DNA of 52,907 nt. Source: Fidelibacterota bacterium. GTDB lineage: Bacteria > Fidelibacterota > Marinisomatia > SCGC-AAA003-L08 > D37C17. This document shows, piece after piece, positions 25,445-34,578 of this stretch. The notes under the pieces were generated by a model. The model saw nothing but the letters and a program-made list of their open reading frames with translations. It was not told the origin of the DNA and searched no databases. The DNA is taken from contig PBEF01000023.1 of assembly GCA_002717625.1 (NCBI GenBank), forward strand, positions 106,103 through 159,009, in the 5' to 3' direction. The translations under genes were made by a program, and so were the position numbers. The stretch's first letter is position 1, and the number at the start of each line of letters is the position of its first letter.

Positions 25445-26379
25445 TATTTTTTTTAATTTTATTATCTTGTAGCGGATTAAAAGATTCAAAGGGTAAATAC
25501 AATGAAATAGTTATTGTATCTTCAAAAAAAGATAAAAATATCTGTTTTTCATATTTAGAAGAAATCTTTTCTGAAACAGTGCATACACCTATAGAAGAGA
25601 GATTGTATGATATCAAATGGATAGACCCTTTAAATTTTAAAGATTATTTAAATTATAGCAATGTAATCTTTGTATCCATAGAAGAGCCTCAGGATTCAAC
25701 TATTGATATATTAGTTAATAATTTTAAAAATGAATACTCTGAAGATATATTTGTTTTAAAGAACGTATATGCAAAAAACCAAACCTTGCTTTTTTTTTCA
25801 TTTAAAGATTCCTTAAAAATGTTATCAGATTTATCTGATAATAAAGAGTGGATACTTGAAAATATTAATATGAATATTTCTTCTGGATTAGATTCATACA
25901 TGTATAGAAATGGTAGAAATACTGCTATAGAGGATACTATAAAAATACATTATAGTTTAGATAGTAAAATACAAAAAGATTATATGCTTATTAAAAAATA
26001 TTCTCTAGATAATAATTTTTTATGGATAGGACGAGGTTATCCTTATAGATGGATTACAATAAAGAAAATTAATTATTTAAATGAGTTGTTTATTTGGGAA
26101 AAATTAAAAGATTACGTATCAAAGGATATGCCAAATGTTAAAATTGTAGATTTTTATAAAAATATCTTATATGAATCTGATGATATACTTAAAATACAGG
26201 GACTGTATGAAGAAGATTTTTCTGATTCAGGAGGTCCTTTTGTTTCTTATGTAAAGCTAAATAGAGAAACTAAAGAAGCATTGCTTGTAAGCGGATTTGC
26301 AAATAATCCTGGAAAAAATAAAAATAGATTATTAAAAGAACTTGAAATACAAATTAAAAATATTATAGGAGATTATTAA
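25423..26379 (+). CDS. DUF4837-like lipoprotein
   Basis: The first 16 residues are a lipoprotein signal ending LLSC, with C16 as the lipid-carrying Cys. The protein then has 300 residues. YNEIVIVSSKKD, the fall of long alpha/beta segments and FLWIGRGYPYRWITI around residue 203 resemble the DUF4837 family of Bacteroidetes-type lipoproteins, whose function is unknown. It is probably anchored in the periplasm or outer membrane. It follows a methyltransferase gene with a 22-base overlap and precedes purE by one base. The family call is by visual pattern. Confidence 0.72.
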   Translation: MQKKIFIIFFLILLSCSGLKDSKGKYNEIVIVSSKKDKNICFSYLEEIFSETVHTPIEERLYDIKWIDPLNFKDYLNYSNVIFVSIEEPQDSTIDILVNNFKNEYSEDIFVLKNVYAKNQTLLFFSFKDSLKMLSDLSDNKEWILENINMNISSGLDSYMYRNGRNTAIEDTIKIHYSLDSKIQKDYMLIKKYSLDNNFLWIGRGYPYRWITIKKINYLNELFIWEKLKDYVSKDMPNVKIVDFYKNILYESDDILKIQGLYEEDFSDSGGPFVSYVKLNRETKEALLVSGFANNPGKNKNRLLKELEIQIKNIIGDY

Positions 26380-26380
26380 A

Positions 26381-26842
26381 ATGAAAAATAAAGTTGCAAT
26401 TCTTTTAGGAAGTAAAACAGATAAACCTTTAATTGAACCCTCAATGCCTTATTATGATTTTTTTGGTATTGATGTAGAAGTACATGTTATGTCAGCACAT
26501 AGGAACCCTAAGGAAGTGGCAAAATTTGCTTCGGAAGCTCGAGATAATGGTTATAATATTTTGGTGGGCTCAGCAGGCATGTCTGCACATTTGGCTGGGG
26601 CATTAAAAGCTCATTCTACTTTACCTGTTGTAGGCATTCCTCTTCCAGGAGGTATGATGGATGGTTTAGATTCATTGTTGTCCACAGTTAATATGCCTAA
26701 AGGTGTTCCTGTTGCTACAGTTTCTATGGGTAAGGCAGGAGCTATTAATGCAGCTGTCTTATGTGCTGAAATATTCTCTTTAAATAATTCAGAATTAGTC
26801 TCAAAATTATCTGATTTTAAAAAGAATGGATGTATGTTGTAA
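26381..26842 (+). CDS. purE: N5-carboxyaminoimidazole ribonucleotide mutase
   Basis: PurE rearranges N5-CAIR to CAIR in purine synthesis. LLGSKTDKPLIEPS replaces the usual 'GS.SD' loop. VHVMSAHRNPKEV is the active-site His segment. VGSAGMSAHLAGALKAHS and GGMMDGLDSLLSTVNMP complete the fold. GVPVATVSMGKAGAINAAVL matches the late conserved helix. The 153-residue length is normal. The end overlaps the ORF of rfbD by 13 bases, but a better rfbD start lies after the purE stop. Confidence 0.95.
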   Translation: MKNKVAILLGSKTDKPLIEPSMPYYDFFGIDVEVHVMSAHRNPKEVAKFASEARDNGYNILVGSAGMSAHLAGALKAHSTLPVVGIPLPGGMMDGLDSLLSTVNMPKGVPVATVSMGKAGAINAAVLCAEIFSLNNSELVSKLSDFKKNGCML

Positions 26843-26844
26843 GA

Positions 26845-27708
26845 ATGAAAAAAATTCTTATAACTGGAGCATCTGGATTATTAGGAAATGATTTAGTCTG
26901 TACTTTATCGCCGCATTATAATATTTTAGCTACATCTAAAACTAAACAAAATCAAAGTGTAGAAGTTTTAGATATTAGAAGTAGGAAAGATGTTATTGAT
27001 ATTGTAAATACTTTTAAGCCATCAATTATTATTAACTGTGCTGCTTATACTAGTGTAGATAAGGCTGAGAATAATAAGAAATATGCACGAGATACTAATG
27101 TTGTGGGTTTATATAATTTAGTAAAATCGATATCAGAAGATACTAAGATTATACATATATCATCTGATTATGTTTTTGATGGATCAAAAGGAGATTATAC
27201 GGAAAAAGATTTTCCCTGTCCTATCAATTATTATGGAAAAACTAAATTAGAGGCAGAAAATTTGCTTTCAACTTCAAATTTAAATTATTTAATAGTTAGA
27301 CCCAACGTTCTTTATTCAAATGATTTATCAAAAGAACATTTTCTATCATGGATAGTATCTTCCTTATCTGAAAAAAAACAACTTGAAATAGCTATAGATC
27401 AAATCAGCAACCCTACCTATGTTCCAGATTTAACTCAGCTTATTTTTGATGCAATTCTATTAGATTATACTGGAATATTACATATGGGTAGTGAAGATTA
27501 TATAAGTAGGTATGACTTTGCTGTTAAAGTTGCTGACATTTTTGGTTTTGATAGAAAAATGCTAATTCCTGTTGATTCTTCTACCTTAAACCAGAAAGCA
27601 AAAAGGCCTCTTAATTCATCTCTAAATTGCAATAAATTAAAGACTGCATTGAATGTAGAATTATATCCTACTGAATATGGTATTAGAAGAGCTAATTTAA
27701 GCATATGA
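26845..27708 (+). CDS. rfbD: dTDP-4-dehydrorhamnose reductase
   Basis: RfbD reduces dTDP-4-keto-rhamnose to dTDP-L-rhamnose, a surface-polysaccharide sugar. MKKILITGASGLLGNDLV is the Rossmann start, chosen over an in-frame ATG five codons earlier because it gives the standard N-terminus and clears purE. NCAAYTSVDKAENN, SSDYVFDG and YYGKTKLEAE (the catalytic Tyr and Lys) are all present. RPNVLYS and SNPTYVPDL follow. No rfbA, rfbB or rfbC is adjacent. It overlaps the glycosyltransferase gene by four bases. Confidence 0.92.
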   Translation: MKKILITGASGLLGNDLVCTLSPHYNILATSKTKQNQSVEVLDIRSRKDVIDIVNTFKPSIIINCAAYTSVDKAENNKKYARDTNVVGLYNLVKSISEDTKIIHISSDYVFDGSKGDYTEKDFPCPINYYGKTKLEAENLLSTSNLNYLIVRPNVLYSNDLSKEHFLSWIVSSLSEKKQLEIAIDQISNPTYVPDLTQLIFDAILLDYTGILHMGSEDYISRYDFAVKVADIFGFDRKMLIPVDSSTLNQKAKRPLNSSLNCNKLKTALNVELYPTEYGIRRANLSI

Positions 27709-28421
27709 AAATTTTAATTATAATACCAACTTATAATGAATCCTTAACTATAAAGAATATTGTAGATAAGATTTTTAAGATAAATAAAGATTATTCTATT
27801 TTAGTTGTTGATGATAATTCTCCAGATGGAACTTCTGAGATAATATTAAAATTAAAAGAAGTGCATAAAAATTTAAATTTATTAACTAGGCCAAAAAAAA
27901 TGGGCTTAGGAACGGCTTATTGTAGTGGTTTTATATGGGCTCTAGATAATCATTTTGATAAAATTATTCAGATAGATGCTGATTTGTCTCATAACCCAAT
28001 CGATATACCTGAATTGATAGATGAATCAAGTCATTATGATTTAGTGATTGGAAGTCGATATAAAACTGGTATTAATGTTGTTAATTGGCCTCTAAGTCGT
28101 TTATTTTTAAGTTATTTTGCTAATATATATTCAAAGATCATTACAGGTTTGCCTATATATGATTCAACAGGAGGATTTAAATGTTTTAATGCTAAAGTTT
28201 TAAAAGAAATAGATTTAAAAAATATTAAATCTACTGGCTATGCATTTCAAATTGAGATGAATTTTTTAACTTGGATAAAAGGATTTAGTATCAAAGAAAT
28301 GCCTATTATTTTTTATGATAGATCAATAGGTTCATCTAAAATGTCAAATAAAATTATATTTGAGGCAATTTACATGGTCCCATTATTAAGAATAAAAAAA
28401 ATATTTAAACTTATATCATGA
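27705..28421 (+). CDS. Polyprenol-phosphate glycosyltransferase (DPM1-like)
   Basis: This is a family 2 glycosyltransferase of the dolichyl/polyprenyl-phosphate mannose synthase type. IPTYNESLTI and VVDDNSPDGT form the nucleotide-sugar site. IQIDADLSHNPIDIPEL is the metal-binding DxD region, and DSTGGFKCFNAKVL plus STGYAFQIEM are strong DPM1 markers. At 238 residues it lacks a C-terminal membrane domain. It would load mannose or glucose onto a lipid carrier for glycan work, though the actual sugar is not readable. It lies between rfbD and accA. Confidence 0.9.
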   Translation: MKILIIIPTYNESLTIKNIVDKIFKINKDYSILVVDDNSPDGTSEIILKLKEVHKNLNLLTRPKKMGLGTAYCSGFIWALDNHFDKIIQIDADLSHNPIDIPELIDESSHYDLVIGSRYKTGINVVNWPLSRLFLSYFANIYSKIITGLPIYDSTGGFKCFNAKVLKEIDLKNIKSTGYAFQIEMNFLTWIKGFSIKEMPIIFYDRSIGSSKMSNKIIFEAIYMVPLLRIKKIFKLIS

Positions 28422-29383
28422 ATGACTATATATTAGATTTTGAATTACCTTTAAAAAAAATCGAAGAACAAATCGATGAACTGAAAAAAACATCATATAG
28501 GACAGGTATAGATGTAGCTTCTAGTATTGAAGCTCTTGAAAAGGAATTGTTGTTAAAAAAGAAAGATATATATGGTACACTTACGAGATGGCAGAAGTTA
28601 CAGTTAGCCAGACATCCTGCAAGGCCTTATAGTAGTGATTATATTAGACTTATAGTAGATAGTTGGTATGAGTTGCATGGGGATCGTAAATTTTCTGATG
28701 ATTCTGCTATTATTTGTGGTATAGGTAAAATAAATTCTAATAGCGTTGCTATTATTGCTCAAGAAAAAGGAAGAGGAACAAAAGAAAAATTAAAGAGAAA
28801 TTTTGGAATGACAAGACCTGAAGGTTATAGAAAGGCTTTAAGAGTTATGAAGCTTGCTGAAAAGTTTAATATTCCAATTTTAACTTTAATAGATACACCC
28901 GGAGCATACCCCGGTATTGGTGCTGAAGAAAGAGGGCAGGCAGAAGCTATTGCAAGAAATATTTTTGAGATGTCATCTCTTAAAGTCCCGATTATTTCTA
29001 TTGTGATAGGAGAAGGAGCATCTGGAGGAGCCTTGGCAATTGGAGTTTGTGATAAGTTGTTTTGTATGGAGAATACTTGGTTCTCAGTTATCTCCCCTGA
29101 AGGTTGTGCCTCTATATTATTCAGAGATCCTGCGGAGTCTAAAAAAGCTGCAGATGCTATGAAAGTTTCATCTGAAGATTTATTAGATATGGGTATTGCT
29201 GATTTATTAATTAAAGAGCCGCTTGGTGGAGCAAATAATAATTATAAAGATGCAGCAAAATCTTTAAAGATAGCTTTTTTAAGTGCATTAGATGAATTAT
29301 CTGAATTAAATTCAGAGACATTAATATATAATAGAATTGCTAAATATGATAAAATGGGCCATTGGTTAGATTGTAATGAGTAA
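28418..29383 (+). CDS. accA: Acetyl-CoA carboxylase, carboxyltransferase subunit alpha
   Basis: AccA, with AccD, transfers carboxyl from biotin to acetyl-CoA to start fatty-acid synthesis. The N-terminal helices are followed by TRWQKLQLARHPARPYSSDY, then FGMTRPEGYRKALR, TLIDTPGAYPGIGAEERGQ, IGEGASGGALAIG and SVISPEGCASILFRD. The 321-residue length is normal. No accD is in the window. The next gene is a different, self-sufficient carboxyltransferase, reached through an eight-base overlap. Confidence 0.96.
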   Translation: MNDYILDFELPLKKIEEQIDELKKTSYRTGIDVASSIEALEKELLLKKKDIYGTLTRWQKLQLARHPARPYSSDYIRLIVDSWYELHGDRKFSDDSAIICGIGKINSNSVAIIAQEKGRGTKEKLKRNFGMTRPEGYRKALRVMKLAEKFNIPILTLIDTPGAYPGIGAEERGQAEAIARNIFEMSSLKVPIISIVIGEGASGGALAIGVCDKLFCMENTWFSVISPEGCASILFRDPAESKKAADAMKVSSEDLLDMGIADLLIKEPLGGANNNYKDAAKSLKIAFLSALDELSELNSETLIYNRIAKYDKMGHWLDCNE

Positions 29384-31013
29384 AATAGGTAAGGAAATAA
29401 ATCAAAAACAAAAAGATAATAAGATATTATTTAAAAAAATAATATCTAAATATAATTCTTTATCTGATGAAATATCATTAGGCGGAGGAAAAATTTATAT
29501 TGGAAAGCAGCATGCAAAAGGCAGACTTACTGCTAGAGAGCGTATTGATAGCTTGATAGATAAAGATGGTGTTTTTTTTGAATTAGGAAAGTTTGCTGCA
29601 TATAATATGTATGAAGACTATGGAAAGGTTCCTGCAGGAGGAGTTGTTTCAGGTTTGGGAAAAATACATGGGCAGGAGTGCATGATTATAGCTAATGATG
29701 CCACAGTAAAAGCAGGAGCCTATTTTGAAATAACATTAAAAAAGACTTTAAGATGTCAAGAAATTGCATTGGAAAATAATATTCCTATAATTTATTTAGT
29801 AGATTCAGCTGGTGTTTTTCTTCCATTACAAGATCAAGTATTTCCAGATGAAAATCATTTTGGACGTATATTTTATAATAATGCTATAATTTCATCAAAA
29901 GGAATTCCTCAAATAGCATGTGTAATGGGTCCTTGTGTTGCTGGAGGCGCTTATTTACCTGTGATGTGTGATAAGTATATAATTGTTGATGGAGCTAGTA
30001 TGTTTTTAGCTGGGCCAGCCTTAGTTAAGGCTGCGGTAGGTCAAGATATAGATGAGGAAACACTTGGAGGATCAAATACTCACACAGCTATTAGTGGTAC
30101 TGCAGATTATAAAGAAGAAGATGATTATTCTGCACTTAATCGGATTAGGAAGATTATTTCAAATATTAATTTCCCTAAAAATATTATATTCACTAATAAT
30201 CGAAAGTTTAAAGAACCTGAATTTTCATCAGAGGATTTATTAGGATTAGTAAACCCTAATTTGACAGATCAGTATGATATGAAACAAATTATTGCAAGAC
30301 TTGTAGATGCAAGTGATTTTGATGAGTATAAAAAAAATTATGGTAAAACATTAATTTGCGGTCATGCTAGAATTGGAGGTTATTCAATTGGGATTATTGC
30401 AAATCAGAAACATGTTATAAAATCAGAAGAAGGTCAGGTGCAGCTTGGAGGAGTTGTATATAATGATTCAGCTGATAAAGCCGCAAGATTTGTTATGAAT
30501 TGTAATCAAGATAGAGTCCCTATCATTTTCATTCATGATGTAAATGGATTTATGGTTGGAAAACATTCTGAATGGTCAGGGATAGCTAAAGATGGAGCTA
30601 AGTTAGTCAATGCTGTTTCTAATTGCAAGGTTCCTAAAATATCATTGGTTATAGGTGGAAGTTATGGTGCTGGTAATTATGCTATGTCAGGTCGTGCTTA
30701 TAGCCCTAGATTTTTATTTGCATGGCCTTCAGCTAAAGTAGCAGTTATGGGAGGAGAACAGGCAGCAAAAGTTTTATATAAAATTAAAATTTCTAAACTT
30801 GGAAATTTGAGCGATGAAGAAAAAGAAAAAGTATATAAAAAAATTAAAAATAATTATGAAAAACAATCAGATGTTTTTTATGGAGCTGCCAGGATGTGGT
30901 TTGATGAAGTTATAAATCCTATTGATACTAGATATGTTTTAATTCGAGCTTTAGATAGTGTGTCAAATCAAGAATATATAGATAAGGCCAATTATGGGGT
31001 TTTTCAAGTATAA
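29376..31013 (+). CDS. Acyl-CoA carboxylase beta subunit (methylcrotonyl-CoA type)
   Basis: This is a 545-residue carboxyltransferase beta subunit with both crotonase-fold halves. GGGKIYIGKQHAKGRLTARE is the N-terminal family start. GVVSGLGKIHG, MGPCVAGGAYLPVMCD, GPALVKAAVGQDID and GGSNTHTAISGTADY fit methylcrotonyl-CoA or geranyl-CoA carboxylases better than propionyl-CoA ones. The C-half has GGSYGAGNYAMSGRAYSPRF and MGGEQAAKVL. Context with AtuA-like proteins and an enoyl-CoA hydratase supports branched-chain or isoprenoid acyl-CoA breakdown. No biotin carboxylase partner is visible in the window. Confidence 0.93.
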   Translation: MSKIGKEINQKQKDNKILFKKIISKYNSLSDEISLGGGKIYIGKQHAKGRLTARERIDSLIDKDGVFFELGKFAAYNMYEDYGKVPAGGVVSGLGKIHGQECMIIANDATVKAGAYFEITLKKTLRCQEIALENNIPIIYLVDSAGVFLPLQDQVFPDENHFGRIFYNNAIISSKGIPQIACVMGPCVAGGAYLPVMCDKYIIVDGASMFLAGPALVKAAVGQDIDEETLGGSNTHTAISGTADYKEEDDYSALNRIRKIISNINFPKNIIFTNNRKFKEPEFSSEDLLGLVNPNLTDQYDMKQIIARLVDASDFDEYKKNYGKTLICGHARIGGYSIGIIANQKHVIKSEEGQVQLGGVVYNDSADKAARFVMNCNQDRVPIIFIHDVNGFMVGKHSEWSGIAKDGAKLVNAVSNCKVPKISLVIGGSYGAGNYAMSGRAYSPRFLFAWPSAKVAVMGGEQAAKVLYKIKISKLGNLSDEEKEKVYKKIKNNYEKQSDVFYGAARMWFDEVINPIDTRYVLIRALDSVSNQEYIDKANYGVFQV

Positions 31014-32359
31014 TGAATAGTATTAGAATAGCTAATGGGCAAGGATTCTGGGGTGATAATGTAGATGCTCCATCTAAACTTATTCATTATGGTGATATAG
31101 ATTATCTTACTTTAGATTATTTAGCTGAGGTTACAATGTCTATTATGCAAAGGCAAAAAATTAAAAACCCTGAAGAGGGAGGTTATGCTACAGATTTTGT
31201 TAAATTAATCGATTCTTGTATAGATGAAATACTTTCTAATAAAATTAAAATTATAGCAAATGCAGGTGGGGTCAATCCACATGCCTGTAAAAAAGCATTA
31301 TTAGAAATTGCAAATAAAAAAAAATTAACTTTAAAAGTTGCTATTATTAAAGGTGATGATATATACAATGATATTGATACTTTTATTGATAATGGAGAAA
31401 AGTTTAGTAACTTATACACAGGAGAATCTGTATCCTTAATAAGGGAGCATATTACTTCAGCTAACGTATATATAGATAGTTTTTCTGCCGCAGAGGCACT
31501 TGCTCAAGGAGCGGATATTGTTCTGTGTGGTAGAATATCTGATCCAGGCTTAGTTGTTGCACCATGTATTTATGAATTTGGTTGGTCAAAATCAGATTTT
31601 AATAAGTTAGCTTCTGCTACAGTTGCAGGTCATATTGTAGAGTGTGGAGCTCAATGTACAGGAGGAAATTTTTCTAAATGGATGGATGTGCAAAATCTTG
31701 AAAATATAGGTTACCCTATTGCTTCTGTTAATGAAGATGGAACATTTCAAATATCCAAACCTGATAATACAGGTGGCCTAATTAATAGATTTACTGTTTC
31801 CGAACAAATTTTATATGAACTAGGAGATCCTAAATGTTATATATCTCCTGATGTATGTGTTGATTTTACAAGTTTTAAATTAGAGGAAGTGTCTGATAAT
31901 GTGGTTGGAGTTAAGGGGGTTAAAGGTTATGCCCCAACAGATACTTATAAAGTTTCTTTTTCTTATTTTAACGGTTATAAAGCCTCAGGGCAATTAACGG
32001 TTTCTGCTCCAAATGCTCTTCAGAAAGCAAAAAAATCTGCAGAAATTATATGGAAAAATCTTGAAGCTTTAAATCTTAAGTATGATAAAACTTGTACTGA
32101 GTTTTTAGGTTTATCCTCCTGCCATCAATCTTTGGTTATTATGCCAGATTATATTAATGAAATTGTTCTTAGGTTAGGAGTGAAATCAAATGCTTATAAA
32201 GATGTTCTACGCTTTACAAAGGAATTAGCCCCATTGATTACCTCTGGTCCACCTGGTATTACAGGTTTTTCCGAAGGAAGACCTAAGGTTAAAGAAGTTG
32301 TTGCTTATTGGCCATCTTTAATTAATAAAAATAGAATTACAACAAAGGTTGAAATATGA
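31013..32359 (+). CDS. AtuA-family protein (DUF1446), main domain
   Basis: The 448-residue product matches the AtuA/DUF1446 family linked to acyclic terpene and branched-chain catabolism. Landmarks are RIANGQGFWGDN at the N-terminus, IDYLTLDYLAEVTMSI, IIANAGGVNPHACK and DIVLCGRISDPGLVV. GHIVECGAQCTGGNFSKW follows in the middle. The biochemical role of AtuA is not well settled. The stop is coupled by an ATGA overlap to the next gene, which encodes the small domain that is fused to the C-terminus in longer homologues. Confidence 0.9.
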   Translation: MNSIRIANGQGFWGDNVDAPSKLIHYGDIDYLTLDYLAEVTMSIMQRQKIKNPEEGGYATDFVKLIDSCIDEILSNKIKIIANAGGVNPHACKKALLEIANKKKLTLKVAIIKGDDIYNDIDTFIDNGEKFSNLYTGESVSLIREHITSANVYIDSFSAAEALAQGADIVLCGRISDPGLVVAPCIYEFGWSKSDFNKLASATVAGHIVECGAQCTGGNFSKWMDVQNLENIGYPIASVNEDGTFQISKPDNTGGLINRFTVSEQILYELGDPKCYISPDVCVDFTSFKLEEVSDNVVGVKGVKGYAPTDTYKVSFSYFNGYKASGQLTVSAPNALQKAKKSAEIIWKNLEALNLKYDKTCTEFLGLSSCHQSLVIMPDYINEIVLRLGVKSNAYKDVLRFTKELAPLITSGPPGITGFSEGRPKVKEVVAYWPSLINKNRITTKVEI

Positions 32360-32670
32360 AAAAAAATATCTTAGAAGATATAGCATATGCGCGATCAGGA
32401 GATAAGGGACCAAACGCTAATGTAGGAGTTGTTTTTAAAGATAAAGTATCTTACGATTGGGGACTTAAAAAATTGACATCTAGCACTGTTAAAGAATATT
32501 TTGGTACTATGGTTAAAGGTCAGGTAGAAAGATATGAATTGCCTAATTTATATGCTTTAAATTTTATTTTAAATGACAGTTTGCAAGGAGGAGGAAGTGA
32601 AACTTTAATAAATGATGCTCAAGGCAAGACTTTTGGTCAAGCTATTTTAATGATGCAAATTGATTTTTAA
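32356..32670 (+). CDS. AtuA-associated ferredoxin-fold domain protein
   Basis: A 104-residue protein beginning ILEDIAYARSGDKGPNANVGVVF, followed by VKEYFGTMVKGQVERYELPN and LNDSLQGGGSETLINDAQGKTFGQAILMM. This is the separate small domain (ferredoxin-like fold) found at the C-terminus of fused AtuA proteins. It is split here and translationally coupled to the large AtuA gene, which suggests a two-subunit complex. Exact role unknown. Confidence 0.87.
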   Translation: MKKNILEDIAYARSGDKGPNANVGVVFKDKVSYDWGLKKLTSSTVKEYFGTMVKGQVERYELPNLYALNFILNDSLQGGGSETLINDAQGKTFGQAILMMQIDF

Positions 32671-33429
32671 ATGGTTAGGTGCTCTTATAGAGAAGATTTA
32701 CAGTTTTTAAATATTATTTTATCTTCAAATAGTGTGAATTCGATATCTCTTGCTATGTTGGATGAATTAAAGAGTAAACTTTCTTCTATTGATTCATTTA
32801 ATAGCAGATGTATTGTTTTTTCTTCTGATCAAAAGCACTTTTGTGCTGGCGCAGATTTAAAAGAAAGGTCTGATTTTTCATATGATGAAACAGTAGCTTT
32901 TTTAAATTCTCTAAATGATCTGTATTCTAAAATAGAAGCTTTGCCTATACCTACTATTGCATTGATTAATGGAGCTTGTTTAGGTGGAGGACTTGAGCTT
33001 GCTTTATCTTGTGACTTTAGAATAGCCTTAAAAGATTCTTTTTATGGTTTTCCTGAAACATCTATAGGAATTATCCCTGGAGCTGGAGGAACCCAGAGGA
33101 TGACTCGCTTGGTTGGACCTGGAATTTCTATGAAGTGGATATTTTCATCAGATAAATATACCTATAAACAAGCAATGAATGATAGAGTCGTTGATTTAGT
33201 GTTTGATTCGCAAAATTCAAATAAAGAATTAAATGCTTTTATTAATAAAATTATAAAAAATGCCCCTCTATCAATTAAATCTGCAAAAAAATCTATCAAT
33301 AGAGCATTTATTGATTACGGCCTTCAGTTTGAAAGGGAAGGCTATATTAAAACTTTATTATCTGAAGATAGAAGCGAAGGCTTAAGAGCATTTAAAAATA
33401 AAGATAAGCCTTCTTGGAAAGGCAAATAA
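32671..33429 (+). CDS. Enoyl-CoA hydratase/isomerase-family protein
   Basis: A crotonase-fold enzyme of 252 residues. FCAGADLKERSDF holds the first oxyanion strand. INGACLGGGLELALSCDFRIA holds the second. FPETSIGIIPGAGGTQRMTRLVG contains a Glu in the place of a catalytic acid, and PLSIKSAKKSINRAF is a late helix. Overall it most resembles methylglutaconyl-CoA hydratases of the AUH/LiuC type, which fits its carboxylase and AtuA neighbours. The start follows the small AtuA gene directly. Substrate is inferred. Confidence 0.9.
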   Translation: MVRCSYREDLQFLNIILSSNSVNSISLAMLDELKSKLSSIDSFNSRCIVFSSDQKHFCAGADLKERSDFSYDETVAFLNSLNDLYSKIEALPIPTIALINGACLGGGLELALSCDFRIALKDSFYGFPETSIGIIPGAGGTQRMTRLVGPGISMKWIFSSDKYTYKQAMNDRVVDLVFDSQNSNKELNAFINKIIKNAPLSIKSAKKSINRAFIDYGLQFEREGYIKTLLSEDRSEGLRAFKNKDKPSWKGK

Positions 33430-33462
33430 AATAACTTATAAGATTAAAAAAGGATAAAAGAA

Positions 33463-34206
33463 ATGAAAAAATATATTGTTTTTATTTTTATTGCTAGCTT
33501 ATGCTTTTCTCAAAATGAAGTTAAAAAAAAGAAATATTATTTTTATAAAGATAAGGAAACTAAGAGTTTTAATATTATGAATTTAATTTCAGAGGAAAAA
33601 GGTCTTTTTAAAGTTGAACTTATTATGGTTGATAATATTAAATATGAAAGAATTAAAAAAATATTAGTATTGCCTTGTGAGCTTGAAATGTCTTTACATT
33701 CAGAGCTTTCAAATAACCCTATAGAATATAAGATTTGCAAGAAAAAAGTCTTATCTACCAACTATCTTTTAGTCAATAAAGATAACCCTAGTATTGACAT
33801 AGAAGATGATAAATTTAAATATATAGAAGGGAACTTTATTCTCTACATAACTGGAGAATTTAGTGAAAAGAAGACTTCTGCATCAAATCTTGATAATGGT
33901 ATTTTAAGAGAATGGCATGATAATGGAGAATTATATATTGAATATAATATGAAAAATGGTATTAAAAATGGCCTTTGTAAAAAATGGTATGATAATGGTC
34001 AAATTGAAATTATGTATTATTATATAGATGGAAAGCTTGATGGAATCCAGAAAAAGTGGTATCCAAATGGAATGCAAAAAGGAGAATGGAATTATAGCGA
34101 TGATATTCTCCATGGCTTATCAAAAGAATGGGATTCTAAAGGTGAAATTAAATTCATCAAAGTTTATAATAGTGGAATCTTAGTATCTAAAGAGAAGTCT
34201 TCTTAG
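33463..34206 (+). CDS. Exported MORN_2-repeat protein (YwqK-like)
   Basis: A signal peptide (MKKYIVFIFIASLCFSQ) is followed by about 115 residues without a clear family. Four MORN_2-type repeats follow from roughly residue 146: LREWHDNGELYIEY, CKKWYDNGQIEIMYYY, QKKWYPNGMQKGEWN and SKEWDSKGEIKFIKVY. Such repeats occur in YwqK-type and other envelope proteins, where they probably mediate contact. The stop lies four bases into a convergent minus-strand gene. Confidence 0.83.
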   Translation: MKKYIVFIFIASLCFSQNEVKKKKYYFYKDKETKSFNIMNLISEEKGLFKVELIMVDNIKYERIKKILVLPCELEMSLHSELSNNPIEYKICKKKVLSTNYLLVNKDNPSIDIEDDKFKYIEGNFILYITGEFSEKKTSASNLDNGILREWHDNGELYIEYNMKNGIKNGLCKKWYDNGQIEIMYYYIDGKLDGIQKKWYPNGMQKGEWNYSDDILHGLSKEWDSKGEIKFIKVYNSGILVSKEKSS

Positions 34207-34409
34207 TATTTATTACCATATTTCTTTTTTAACAATGTATGTACAAGTTTCATATCTCTAAAAAATACCCACACTCCAATATTTAGAGACCCTATAATAA
34301 TATTAAATAAATAGCTTGAGTAATAAAATAAATATATATTATAAATACCCAGAAATAAATTAAGGTAAATAGCAAATTTCAGCATATCTGTTCTTTCATT
34401 ATAACTCAT
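34203..34409 (-). CDS. Small membrane protein on the minus strand
   Basis: The 68-residue product has two hydrophobic helices (about 11-28 and 33-50) with basic ends, starting MSYNERTDMLKFAIYLN. An AGAGAGGTG ribosome-binding site lies seven bases before the ATG on the minus strand. Apart from the TonB receptor and tRNA-Leu(CAA), it is the only minus-strand gene seen here. It converges on the MORN-type gene with a four-base overlap. Its upstream side faces a divergent region that also carries the CRP-type palindrome. Function unknown. Confidence 0.7.
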   Translation of the reverse strand: MSYNERTDMLKFAIYLNLFLGIYNIYLFYYSSYLFNIIIGSLNIGVWVFFRDMKLVHTLLKKKYGNKY

Positions 34410-34500
34410 ATCAACACCTCTCTTTTAATGTTCCTTAGAAGATATAAACTCTTAATTGAAAAAAAATAGATTTGTATCACATAAATTATATTTTTAATAT

Positions 34501-34520
34501 TTTGTGAACTAAGTCACAAA
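34501..34520. promoter_or_regulatory. CRP/FNR-type palindromic operator
   Basis: TTTGTGA-ACTAAG-TCACAAA is a perfect inverted repeat and contains TGTGA-N6-TCACA, the core bound by Crp-family regulators. It lies in the divergent gap between two small membrane genes, about 59 bases before the likely ATG at 34579. A second imperfect half site (ATCACAT) is at 34476-34482. No Crp-family gene is in the window. Confidence 0.72.
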
Positions 34521-34578
34521 GTTTTTATAAAAGTATTTAAGATTTGATAGTTTGGTTTTATATTAGGTGATAAATAAA

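Noticed and set aside
26830-26844. Five extra N-terminal codons for rfbD
   Set aside because: They overlap purE and precede the standard MKKILITGASG start, so they are probably untranslated.
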